Source: Saprospiraceae bacterium (lineage in GTDB: Bacteria > Bacteroidota > Bacteroidia > Chitinophagales > Saprospiraceae). From it: a stretch of 64,000 nt of DNA. The notes under the pieces are model-generated. The model was not told the origin of the DNA. It saw only the letters and a list, made by a program, of their open reading frames with translations, and did no database searches. A program made the translations under genes and the position numbers. Location: contig JADKBS010000025.1 of NCBI GenBank assembly GCA_016714985.1, positions 1 through 64,000 of the forward strand, read 5' to 3'. The first letter of the stretch is position 1. Every line of letters begins with the position of its first letter. Below are positions 36,754 to 47,200 of this stretch, piece by piece.

Positions 36754-36974
36754 TAATTGCTGATAGTGTTTTTTGCCAAAGCCGTGGTTTTTGCCAACAA
36801 CCCCAAGCCTATGGCAGGCGCAAAGGTGATAAGAAGTTTGATAAGGAAAGGGCTACTGGTGAAAATTGTCTGAATGATTTTTAGCAACAGTACTTTCCTT
36901 CAAGAGTATGCCAAAAAAGTCCATTTCTCCTCTATTTGTAGCATTGCAAATGCTGCCTCTTTGGTAGATTTGCT

Positions 36975-37099
36975 GTGACTATTTAAGAGGATTCGGGAGG
37001 GACAAAGAGAAATCATTTATTCGCTCTTCCCGTTTTTTGAGTTGTTTTTGGGTGAAACTCAGAACTTCCCCAGAAACACACCTACCACTAAGTAGTTGC
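36975..37099 (-). repeat. Double-hairpin element, copy J (inverted, degenerate)
   Basis: This copy is in the opposite orientation: GTGACTATTTAAG, then CGGGAGGGACAAAGAGAAA with CTCTTCCCG, then the G/T-rich arm GTTGTTTTTGGGTG with CCCCAGAAACACACC, ending CACTAAGTAGTTGC. Stems are imperfect. The right end supplies a TTG that may serve as a promoter -33 box for the gene at 37151. Confidence 0.7.
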
Positions 37100-37121
37100 G
37101 ATTTCCTTTCCATTAAATTTG
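37096..37121 (+). promoter_or_regulatory. Candidate Bacteroidota promoter
   Basis: TAAATTTG at 37114-37121 matches the TAnnTTTG -7 element of the Bacteroidota housekeeping sigma factor, and a TTG at 37096-37098 lies about 15 bp upstream, slightly shorter than the usual spacing. The start codon is at 37151. Confidence 0.35.
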
Positions 37122-37150
37122 AACATTAGGTTAACCAAATTTGAAACGTC

Positions 37151-37864
37151 ATGAAAAAGATTCTGATTCTCCATTTTGTTGCAGCTTTGTTGCTGTTTAC
37201 TACTTCGACTTCAATCGCCCAGACTTCCGCTTGCGAGAATGGCTACATGGCCTTCAAGGAAGGGGTGAGCATGGAACTGACCCATTTCGATAAAAAAGGC
37301 AAAGCAACTGCCATCACAAAGCAGAAAGTATTGGAAGTAAGCGATGTGGCAGATGGTTTCAAGGCGACCATTGAAATGGAGAACACCGATGAAAAAGGAA
37401 AGCGGCCCAGCACCAACAATTACGACATCACCTGTAAGGGGAATTCAGTTTTTATTGACATGCGTTCCATGTTAAGGCCAGAGTCGTCCTACGCTGCCAA
37501 TCAACCCGACATGGAGGTAGAAATAACGGGCGATGCCATGGAATTCCCCATGGAACTCACCCCAGGTCAGACCCTCCCAGATGGCAATATGGAAATGAAG
37601 ACCAGTATGAACGGCATGAAAATAATGGGAATTAAGCTCAATGTCACAAACCGCAAAGTGGAGGGAATGGAGACCATCACCACGCCCGCTGGTACCTTTG
37701 AGTGTGTTAGAATGACGCAAGACACCGATATGCAAGCCATTTTCAAAATGAACGTCAAGACCACCACATGGTATGCAAAAGGAGTAGGCATGGTGAAAAC
37801 CGAGAACTACGACAAAAACGGAAAACTGGAAGGCACTACGGTCTTGACGAAATTTCAGCAATAG
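37151..37864 (+). CDS. Secreted DUF3108-like (TapB-family-like) protein
   Basis: A 237-residue protein with a signal peptide (ending SIAQ). The mature chain is beta-rich with features of DUF3108-like proteins: ENGYMAFKEGVSMELTHFD, a central TPGQTLPDG, and the diagnostic TPAGTFECVRMTQD followed by TTWYAKGVGMVKTENYD. Such proteins are periplasmic or surface exposed with no known reaction. It is a single gene; copy E of the double-hairpin element lies between it and galE. Confidence 0.75.
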   Translation: MKKILILHFVAALLLFTTSTSIAQTSACENGYMAFKEGVSMELTHFDKKGKATAITKQKVLEVSDVADGFKATIEMENTDEKGKRPSTNNYDITCKGNSVFIDMRSMLRPESSYAANQPDMEVEITGDAMEFPMELTPGQTLPDGNMEMKTSMNGMKIMGIKLNVTNRKVEGMETITTPAGTFECVRMTQDTDMQAIFKMNVKTTTWYAKGVGMVKTENYDKNGKLEGTTVLTKFQQ

Positions 37865-37904
37865 GATGGTCCTATTTCGGCTTTAATTTTGCCAATGGCG
37901 ACGC

Positions 37905-38015
37905 AAAGATTTCAGGTTTTAGTAGAGAGGTTCCTAAACAATTCCTTCGAACCCATTTCATAGTGATTTCATTTTATAATTTCGCAGCCCCTTCCAAAAA
38001 ACCTGAAACGCTTTA
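37905..38015. repeat. Possible relative of the GGTTTCA repeat
   Basis: CAGGTTTTAGTAGAGAGGTTCCTAA and, about 80 bp later, AAACCTGAAACGC resemble the paired motifs at 18594 and 22688 with lower conservation. It lies just past the stop of the DUF3108-like gene. Confidence 0.4.
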
Positions 38016-38018
38016 AAC

Positions 38019-38147
38019 ATAACTATATGGTATGGGGTGTTTTCTGGGAAAAATTTTCAATTTTTCCCAGAAAACACCCCAGAATTGTGGGAGGGAAAGA
38101 AAAAATATAATTTTTTCTTTCCCTCCCACACCTTTCTAAGTAGTTAC
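38019..38147 (+). repeat. Double-hairpin element, copy E
   Basis: Hairpin 1 reads GGGGTGTTTTCTGGGAAAAA with CCCAGAAAACACCCC, and hairpin 2 GTGGGAGGGAAAGAAAAAA with CTTTCCCTCCCAC. Compared with copy A, several bases differ on both arms at paired positions, keeping the stems. The right end CTAAGTAGTTAC is intact; the left (ATAACTATATGG) has diverged. It ends 17 bp before the galE ATG. Confidence 0.88.
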
Positions 38148-38164
38148 CTTCAGAATTGACAACC

Positions 38165-39190
38165 ATGCAAAAAGTGCTCGTGACAGGCGGCTGTGGCTAT
38201 ATCGGCAGCCACACCATAGTTGATTTGATTGACAACGGCTTTGAAGTCATTTCGATAGACAATTTATCGAACAGCGATGAAAAGGCGCTGGCAGGTATCC
38301 GCAAAATAACCGGCAAGTCGGCCAAGAACTACCGGGTTGACCTTTGCGAAGCAAATAAGACACGCAGGGTTTTTGAGCAAAATCCCGGAATCGTTGGCAT
38401 CATCCATTTTGCAGCGCTAAAAAGCGTGGAAGAGTCTGTTTTCCAACCGCTTCGATATTTCCACAACAACAATGAAAGCCTTGTGAACATCCTAAGCTGT
38501 GCGCAGGAGTTCGGGGTGCCCAATGTTATTTTCTCCAGCAGTTGCTCCGTTTATGGCAATGCCAAGGAACTGCCCGTGACAGAAACCACAGCTTTTCAGG
38601 AAGCAGAGTGCCCTTATGCCCGCACGAAGCAAATGGGTGAAAAGATCATTGAAGATTTTTGCAAGGTGACAAAAGAGGTGCGGGCCATTTCATTGCGCTA
38701 CTTTAATCCTGCAGGGGCGCATGAGTCTGCATTCATCGGTGAATCGCCCCGCAACAAGGCGAGCAACCTCGTACCCGTCATCACCGAGACTGCCATCGGT
38801 AAGCGGGAAAGCATGACGGTATTCGGCAGTGACTATGATACCCGTGACGGCTCCTGCGTCCGTGACTATATTCACGTGATGGATATTGCGGCAGCACATA
38901 CCGCCTGCCTTCAATATTTGTTGGGAAGCAAAAACACCGCACCCAGTGAAATCTTCAATGTAGGCATCGGCGACGGGGTGACGGTACTAGAGGCCATCCA
39001 TGCCTTCGAGAAAGTGACGGGCCAAAAATTGAACTATACTATAGGCCCAAGGCGGGCGGGCGACGTGGTGAGCATCTATGCCAACCGTGACAAAGCCGAG
39101 CGCCTTTTAGGCTGGGTCCCGAAAAGAGGGATTGATGAAATCATGCGCTCTGCATGGGCATGGCAAGTGAAAAATGCCCCCAAAAACTAA
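38165..39190 (+). CDS. galE: UDP-glucose 4-epimerase
   Basis: A 341-residue short-chain dehydrogenase/reductase from the ATG at 38165 (a TTG nine bases upstream is also in frame). Motifs: TGGCGYIGSHT (NAD-binding), FAALKSVEESV, SSSCSVYGN (catalytic Ser), YARTKQMGE (Tyr and Lys of YxxxK), RYFNPAGAHES and the C-terminal GWVPKR. It interconverts UDP-glucose and UDP-galactose for polysaccharide synthesis. The next gene, convergent, is a glycosyltransferase. Confidence 0.92.
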   Translation: MQKVLVTGGCGYIGSHTIVDLIDNGFEVISIDNLSNSDEKALAGIRKITGKSAKNYRVDLCEANKTRRVFEQNPGIVGIIHFAALKSVEESVFQPLRYFHNNNESLVNILSCAQEFGVPNVIFSSSCSVYGNAKELPVTETTAFQEAECPYARTKQMGEKIIEDFCKVTKEVRAISLRYFNPAGAHESAFIGESPRNKASNLVPVITETAIGKRESMTVFGSDYDTRDGSCVRDYIHVMDIAAAHTACLQYLLGSKNTAPSEIFNVGIGDGVTVLEAIHAFEKVTGQKLNYTIGPRRAGDVVSIYANRDKAERLLGWVPKRGIDEIMRSAWAWQVKNAPKN

Positions 39191-39196
39191 AATATT

Positions 39197-39916
39197 TCAA
39201 GCTGGTTTTCGCATTTTCAATATTTTCATCGCTTTCAAATATTGCTTAGCGAGTGGCCCAATCCTTACCCGGCTGCTGGTTACATCGTCCGTCCATTTTA
39301 CGGGCAATTCCTTGACCTTCAAGTGCTTCCATTCGGCAATGGTCAGTAGTTCGGTGCTGAAGAACCAGCCATCACTTACGGCGCCAGCTTGGTGGAGTGG
39401 GGGATAGGCTTCCCGCCTGAGCCATTTGAACCCACACATTCCATCGGAGAAACTGACCCTTAGGTATAGTTTCAAAATCAGGTTGAAGGCCCGACTCGTG
39501 ATTTCCCGTTTCAGGGTGCGTCCAATGACCTTTGAATTTGGGTGCAGCCTGGTTCCATAAACGATGTCGTATCCGCCATTTGCGATAGCCTCATAAGCCG
39601 TTAAGAAATGGGACAAATCAGTGGCGAGGTCGAGGTCCATATAGCCCACCATATCGGCTTTGGACTGTTCCCAACTTGTTTTCAAGGCAAGCCCTACGCC
39701 TTTTCTTGGTACCCTAATCGGCACAATATCAGCGTGTTGCGCATGAAGTCGCTCGGCAATGGCGAAAGTATCGTCCGTACTGCCGTTGTCGGCAATGACG
39801 ATGCGCCACTGGCCAGCCTGCGAGAAGTTTTTGCGGAGGAAGCCATGCAGGATGAGCACCTGCCGCTCCAGTGTTTTGGCCTCATTGAGCACGGGGATGG
39901 TTACATCGAAAGTCAT
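39197..39916 (-). CDS. Family 2 glycosyltransferase (dolichyl-phosphate sugar synthase-like)
   Basis: A 239-residue cytosolic GT-A enzyme with no transmembrane segments. Motifs: VTIPVLNEAKTLERQ, IADNGSTDDT, and the metal-binding GYMDLDLATDL, with KGVGLALKTSW before it. The layout matches prenyl-phosphate glucose or mannose transferases that charge a lipid carrier, but this one lacks the usual C-terminal membrane domain. It is convergent with galE (6 bp between stops) and divergent from 40189, with copy F of the repeat element between starts. Confidence 0.85.
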   Translation of the reverse strand: MTFDVTIPVLNEAKTLERQVLILHGFLRKNFSQAGQWRIVIADNGSTDDTFAIAERLHAQHADIVPIRVPRKGVGLALKTSWEQSKADMVGYMDLDLATDLSHFLTAYEAIANGGYDIVYGTRLHPNSKVIGRTLKREITSRAFNLILKLYLRVSFSDGMCGFKWLRREAYPPLHQAGAVSDGWFFSTELLTIAEWKHLKVKELPVKWTDDVTSSRVRIGPLAKQYLKAMKILKMRKPA

Positions 39917-39959
39917 TGATAATCAGGTTAGTTGACTTTTTGTAAATATTTGGATGCAG

Positions 39960-40087
39960 GTAACTACTTAGCGGGGGGTGTTTTTTGGGGAAAAATTTTC
40001 AATTTTTCCCCAAAAAACACCAAGGTCAGGAGGGAAAGAAAAAATGAAATTTTTTCTTTCCCCTCCCACACCCTCCTAAGTAGTTAC
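39960..40087 (+). repeat. Double-hairpin element, copy F
   Basis: Both ends are perfect (GTAACTACTTAG and CTAAGTAGTTAC). Hairpin 1 is GGTGTTTTTTGGGGAAAAA with its complement; the junction is shortened (CACCAAGGTCAGGAGGG), so the first and last few pairs of the stems are lost. Hairpin 2 (GGAGGGAAAGAAAAAAT with CTTTCCCCTCC) shares the GGAAAG variant of copy E. Confidence 0.88.
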
Positions 40088-40188
40088 GGATGCAGTTTTT
40101 TACCGCAAAGAAAGGAATTGGTTGCGTGTGCCGCTACCATTGACTTTATTTGCAAGCAAATTACGATCAACTTAAAAATTGTGAAGCA

Positions 40189-40851
40189 ATGCCAATAGAT
40201 TTTAAAAGCATAAAATCCCTATTCGTTGTCGAAGATCCAGCCGCTGCCGATAAGGCAGCGTCGGAAGCCCCAATAACCTCGCCAGGCTCAAAAGCAACTG
40301 AACCATCAGCCTCAATTGCCCCTACCAGGCCAGGCGAGGCGAACCCTAAGTTCATCGAGGTATTGGTAAAGTCAATGGAAGCAGCCAACTTGCCCGGCGT
40401 TGATTACCTGGAGTACCGTCAGTCAGTGAAGAGCCTCGAAAAAATGCCTATGGAAGAAGCCGTTCGCTACCAGTCAGCCTTTGCGATGGCACAGGCAATG
40501 GGGGCTACCCCAGCCAAGTTGGTCGAATCGGCTGCACACTACATGGCCGTCCTCAAAACGGAGCAGTCGAAGTTCGACGAGGCATTGCGCAAGCAAACTA
40601 CCGACCGTATTGGCAACCGCCAAGAAATGTTGAAAAACCTGGATGCCACCCTCAAGCAAAAAGCGGAGCAAATCAAAAAACTCACCCAAGAAATGGAGGC
40701 CCACCGGGTGGAAATGGAGAAATTAGATGTAGAAATCAAGGATGCAACTTCGAAGGTAGAAACTACCAAGAACGATTTCTTGGCAAGTTACCAAACATTG
40801 GTAGCGCAAATCAGCCATGACGTTGAGAATATGAAGCGTTTCTTGAAGTAA
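40189..40851 (+). CDS. Coiled-coil protein of unknown function
   Basis: A 220-residue protein from the ATG at 40189; a TTG 39 bases upstream is also in frame. Residues 15-60 are rich in Ala, Ser and Pro. Residues 60-130 are helical (NPKFIEVLVKSMEAANLPG, DYLEYRQSVKSLEK). From about 135 to 220 there is a long coiled coil (heptads in AEQIKKLTQEMEAHRVEMEK). No signal peptide or transmembrane segment. I do not recognise it beyond that. It precedes the giant SprB gene by 389 bp on the same strand, and another coiled-coil protein follows that gene. Confidence 0.7.
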   Translation: MPIDFKSIKSLFVVEDPAAADKAASEAPITSPGSKATEPSASIAPTRPGEANPKFIEVLVKSMEAANLPGVDYLEYRQSVKSLEKMPMEEAVRYQSAFAMAQAMGATPAKLVESAAHYMAVLKTEQSKFDEALRKQTTDRIGNRQEMLKNLDATLKQKAEQIKKLTQEMEAHRVEMEKLDVEIKDATSKVETTKNDFLASYQTLVAQISHDVENMKRFLK

Positions 40852-41240
40852 AACGGCGCAGATTTTCTGTTCTTACGGAAAAAAATTTGCCAAATTGTCT
40901 AATTCGGCGCATTTATCTACTTAATTGGCAACCGAAGCGGCGAAATGCAACTATTTATCCTTAGAATTGCACCGTGCAAGATTTTCGTTTGCCTTAAGAA
41001 CGCTTTCCCATTTGAAATTTTTTCCCTTGTTTCATATCCTCCAAATCAGCGTGCAACTTTCCCAATAACTGTTCTGAAGCCCTGAAACAATTCCAAACAA
41101 ACAATTGAGAAAAGGTGCTGCCCAGTCTGGTTGCCCTGTTTCTTTTTTTTTGAACAAACCGCCAATTACGAGACGAAACACTATGCCCTGTGTGGCTAAA
41201 TGCGTTAGTTTAGGCCATACACCTAACCCAAAGTTGCTTT
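40852..41240. other. 389-bp gap before the giant adhesin
   Basis: No convincing gene, repeat element or hairpin is visible. Several short A/T runs (GGAAAAAAATTTG; TTCTTTTTTTTTGAAC) could belong to a promoter for the large gene at 41241, but I see no good -7/-33 pair. Confidence 0.5.
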
Positions 41241-44200
41241 ATGAGGAATTTTTACCTGCTTGTACTGCCCCTGCTTATGCTTGCCAATAGCCTGTTGCAA
41301 GCCCAATGCCCGCCGCCGGGCACTCCTACTGCCACCAATACTTGTCCTGAGGCGCAGCCCAACTGCCTAAACCTCGACGGCTATTGCGGCACAATTAACA
41401 ACAACAATATCCAGCAGCCTTTTCCAGGTTGCCCCAACAACGTTTTGAACAACGATGAGTGGTTCGCCTTCTATGCGGGCACCACACAGATAACCCTTCA
41501 GATTACGCCAAGCAACTGCAATGCGGGTGGCAACCAAGGCTTGCAAGGTGCCATTTATTCTGGCTGTATTACAGGCGCACTTTCATTGCAATGCCCATGT
41601 TCAGATGACCCATTTTTGCTTTCATCTTCGCAGTTTGTGGTGGGACAAATCTATTGGGTCGTCATAGATGGCTGTGCGGGCAACGTCTGCGATTATTCGG
41701 TGGATGTGGTTTCTGGCTCCACGGTGGGCGAGCCGCCAGCCAACCCCGGCCCCATTACCGGCAACCAAAACGTTTGCCAGAATACAACGACCTCCTACAA
41801 TTTGGCACCCGTCACAGGTGCTACCCAATATCAATGGACCTTGAACCCGCCTATTGGCACGGTCGCACCCAGCAACAACAACAACGCCACTGTAACCTGG
41901 ACAGGAACCGGCTCTGCGGAGCTTTGTGTAACGGTTTCGAACGTTTGTTTTGCGAATCCAAACCCTAGTTGTATAACAGTCAACGTTTTGCCACCCCCAA
42001 CGGCTACAATTTCTGGGAGTGGATTGATTTGCTCAGGTGGCGGGGGGACGGTTGACCTTCAGGTAGCTTTCACTGGGGGAACTGGGCCTTGGACGTTTGT
42101 TTATCAAATAAACGGGGCGAACCAAGCACCAATTACAACCAGTGACAACCCATATATCATTTCGGCCAATCAAACTGGCAACTACACGTTGAGCAGTGTC
42201 ACCTATCCGAACTCCAACTGTGTGGGTACGGTGTCGGGGAGTGGTTCCGTTTCTCAAGCAAGTATCAATTTGACGGGCAATGTAACAAACGAGACCTGCG
42301 GGCAAGGTAACGGGGCCATCAATATCACCGTGACCCCGCCCAATGGAACTTCCTTTGAATGGTCAAATGGCAGTACAAGCGAGGATTTGAACAATATCGG
42401 GGCTGGCACCTACGCTGTTACCGTCACCAACACGCAAGGCTGTACAGTGACAGGCTCGTTTACGGTCCAAGATATTATTACCAATCCGAACGTTACCGGG
42501 ACCGTCACGGCCAACACTGCATGTAATACCGACAATGGTTCAATAGACATCAGCGTTTCCCCGAACAACAACTATGTTTATACCTGGTCAAATGGCGCAA
42601 CTACCCAAGACTTAACTGGCATTGCACCTGGCAGTTATTCAGTGACAGTTTCATTTGGTACGACTTGCTCCGCAATCGGGAACTTCACGGTTCCTGACCT
42701 GCCCAACAACCCCAATGCCACGCTAACACCGACAGAAAGTACCTGCGAGCTAAGCAACGGCTCTGTGAACCTGAGCGTGTCGGGAGGTGTTTCCCCCTAT
42801 ACTTTTAGCTGGTCAAATGGTTCCACCACAGAAGACTTGGCCAACATACCTTCAGGGCAATACAGCGTTACGGTTACGGGAGCGAATGGCTGTACTGATA
42901 CGGAGACAACTAACGTCAACAACAACAATCCTCCCATTTCAGTAAGTAGCACCATCACCAATAATACGACCTGCAATGGTGGCAATGGTGCCATCAATAT
43001 TACCGTCTCGCCTGCAACTCCCACAGGTGGCGGCACTTACACATTCAACTGGTCGAACGGGGCCACCACCGAAGACATCAACAACTTGGAGGAAGGAACC
43101 TATACGGTCACTGTGACGGGCAATGGGGCATGCAACACCTCCATGAACTTTAACGTTACGGCAATTCCGAACAATCCTTCTGCCGCTGCAACAACCACGC
43201 CCTCAAGTTGCAACCTCCCCAATGGGGACATCAACCTGACACCATCGGGTGGGGTAGCACCCTATTCGATCAACTGGTCGAATGGTGCCACTACGGAGGA
43301 TTTGAACGATGTGCTCTCAGGCAGCTACCAAGTGACGGTGACGGGCGCCAACGGTTGTACTGCCACTGCCAGCGTTGACCTTCAAAATAACGATCCGACC
43401 ATCACCATCACACCGACCATTTCGCCAAATACGGCCTGTAGTTCTACCAATGGCTCGATATCGATTTCGGTTTCCCCTCCAAGCAATTATACGATTACTT
43501 GGTCCAACGGAAGCAATGGCCCTACGATTACTGGCTTGGACGAAGGTTCCTACAGCGTAACGGTTGACGGTGGTGGTAGCTGCACGCAGACAGCCAGTTT
43601 TACAGTGCCGTTCCAACCAAATTCACCTACGCCTAGCGTTACGACTACTCCAACCACCTGTGAGCTTAGCAATGGCTCCGCCAATGCGAATGCCACAGGT
43701 GGCGTTCCACCTTATACTTTCACATGGTCAAATGGCGCAAGTGGCCCCAGCATCGTTAACGTGCCAAGCGGTGGGTATGTGGTGACAGTAACGGGTGCCA
43801 ACGGGTGTTCAAGTTTGATAACAGCCGATATTCCAAACAACAATTTGAACATTAACCTAGTACCGAACATCACGCCGAACACGACCTGCGCCGCAACTGG
43901 GAATGGAAGCATATCTGTGGCCATTACTCCGTCGGCTTCCTATACGATAACGTGGAGCACGGGTGCCGTCAACACCTCGGTTCAAAACAACTTGGCACCA
44001 GGCACTTATAGCGTAACGGTAAGTGCGGGGGGCGTTTGCGAGGAGGTTGGCACTTTCACTGTGCCTGATGAGCCAAATGAACCAACCGTGGTTGGAACAC
44101 CGGACAATTCCAATTGTGGGTTGCCCAATGGAAGCGCAACAGCAAGCGGTAGTGGCGGGGTTGCCCCGTATAACTATGCTTGGTCGAATGGTGCCAATGG

Positions 44201-47200
44201 CAGCACTATCAACAATGTATTGGCCGGAAACTATACGGTTACGGTCACTTCTGCAAATCAATGCACAGGAACTGCTTCGGTAGATATTAACGATGATGAT
44301 ATACCGATCAATGTCAATGAAACGACGGTGGACAATACCTCCTGCATTTTGCCAAACAATGGTGCTATCAGCTTGGTCGTAAGCCCTCCAACAGCATCCA
44401 TCAATTGGTCGAACGGCTCGACAAGCAGTTCCTTGGACAACCTTGCCCCCGGCAACTACTCTGTGACCGTCAGTGCTGGTGGTAGCTGTACTTTTAGTAG
44501 TAACTATACCATCTTCAACTCTGCGGAAAATGCCACCATTGAATACACGGTAACGCCAAGCTTCTGCGGGCAAGCCAATGGCGGCATTGACATAACAGTC
44601 GCCAATGGCCAAGGCCCTTATGAATACAACTGGTCAAATGGCTGGCCTTTAGAAGACCCCATTGATGTGCCACCGGGCAACTATACCGTCACGGTGACGA
44701 CTACCACGGGCTGCACCACCACGGCCAGCATGACCGTGCCCAACAACAATGCCACCATCAACTTGAACGGCACGACCAGCCCTGTTACTTCTTGTTCTGT
44801 GAACAATGGCGGTATCACCTTGGCACCGTCGCCTGCCGCAAACTACACCTTTGTTTGGTCGAACGGGGCAACCACCCAGAACCTCTCCAATATCGCCGCA
44901 GGCAACTATACCGTAACCGTGAGCAATGGCCCTGCTTGCAGTTCGACGGCCACCTTCCAAGTGACCAATACGGCAAGCCCACCAACACTTAGCACCAGCC
45001 CGACCGCAGCCACTTGTGGCCTTGCAAACGGGGCAGTGAATTTGACGGTAACAGGCGGCACAACGCCCTATACCATCAGTTGGTCAAACAGCGCAAGCAC
45101 GGAAGACTTAGCCAACATTGCCGCAGGCACCTACACCGTGACTGTGACAGGGGGCAATGGATGCTCCGCAACGACCAGTGCCAACGTTGGCAACAACAAC
45201 TCTGCGCCTAACATCACGGGTACGCCAACTGCCAACTCCTCGTGCACTGCCAACAATGGGGGCGTGGACGTAAGTGTCACACCGACAGGCACTTATACCT
45301 TTGCCTGGTCGAATAGCGCCTCCACAGAGGACATTTCGGGCGTTGCCGCAGGCACCTATACCGTCACCGTGAGTGCTGGCGGCAGTTGTTCCGCAACGTC
45401 TACTTTTACGGTGGACAACAACGTTTCATCACCAACCCTTGTAGAGAATATTACCCCTGCTATTTGCTCCCAGAACAATGGGGCAATCAATTTGACAGTC
45501 AGCGGGGCAACCCAGCCTTATATTTTTGCATGGTCAAACGCTGCCAACACAGCGGATATCAACAATTTGTTGCCAGGCAATTATTCAGTTACTGTCACAG
45601 GTGCGAACGGCTGTTCCAGTACGGCGACTTACAACGTTGCCAATAACAGCAACACTTTCTCACTGTCGGCAGTGGAACAGCCATTGAGCAGCTGCGCCAG
45701 CAACAACGGCAGCGTCAACCTGACCATCACGCCGATAGGCAGTTACAGCATTCAATGGTCGAACAATGCCACCACGGAGGATATCAACAACCTGCCGGCC
45801 GGAACCTACACGGTGACTGTCACGGAGTCTGGTAGTTGCAGCGCATTGGCCAGTTATGTTATTGAGGACATCACCGAGTCGCCTACGCTTGGCCAGAATA
45901 CAACGCCTGAAGTTTGTGGATTGGTAAATGGCGGCATCAACCTCACCGTCAGCGGCAGTACAACGCCATATATTTTTGCTTGGTCGAATGCTGGCAACAC
46001 GGAAGACCTGTCGAACATTGCCGCAGGCACCTACACCGTTACCGTAACCGGTGCCAACGGCTGCTCCGCAACAACCATGGCAACCGTGCCTGGCAATACC
46101 AATGCCTTTAGCATCAACGGTGTTACCGCAGCCAATACCTCCTGCGATGTGAATAATGGTGGTATCAACCTGACTATTTCACCAGCTGGTACTTATACCT
46201 ACCAGTGGTCAACCAATGCCGTCACTGAGGACTTGAATGGATTGACTGGTGGCACTTATGCCGTCACCGTCAGTGCAGGGGGAAATTGCACGGCAACTGC
46301 AGATTTTACGGTTGGCAGCACCACCCTTGACCCAGTGATTTTATCGGATGTGACCCCAGCCGAATGCGGCGTGGGCATTGGGGCCATCAACTTGAGCATT
46401 TCTGGTGGTGTGGCTCCTTTTAGTTTTAATTGGAATGGTGGCCAAACCTCGGAGGATTTGACCAGCTTGGCGCCCGGTACCTACGCTGTAGAAGTCGAGG
46501 GTGCGAATGGCTGCGTATCCACGGCCAATTTCACGGTACAGGACAACAGCATACCGCTAAGTGTTTCTGGTTCGCCAACGGCCAATTCCTCTTGCGCCAA
46601 TCCGAATGGCAGCATCAACCTAAACGTTACCCCTGCGGGTAGCTACGATTTTATTTGGTCGAACAACCAGACCGTGGAGGACTTGACCGGCCTGCCGCCG
46701 GGCACCTATAATGTAACGGTGACCGAGGGCTTGAACTGCACCGCCGAAGCCAATTTCACGGTCGGTAACAACACGAACGCCCCCAACTTTTCGCAAACGG
46801 TAGATGCTGCTACCTGCGGCCTTGCAAACGGGGGCATTAACCTGAACGTGAGCGGCGGCAACACACCATATTCTTTTCAATGGTCGAATGGTGCAATAAC
46901 GGAGGACCTTTCAGGTGTTGCCCCCGGCGATTATCAAGTGACTATCACAGGCAGTGATGGCTGCGCCAATACGGGCGATATTGAAGTCGCAGATATACTC
47001 GTTCAGTTGGGAGCCATAGGTACGCCTACCGCTAATACAGCTTGCACAAGTGGCAATGGCAGCATCAATTTGACTGTTTCGCCATCTGGCACCTACACCT
47101 ATGTTTGGTCAACAAATGACAACACGGAAGACCTCAGTGGATTAACGGGCAGTACTTATTCAGTTACTGTTAGTGCTGGTGGTTCCTGCACGACTACTGC

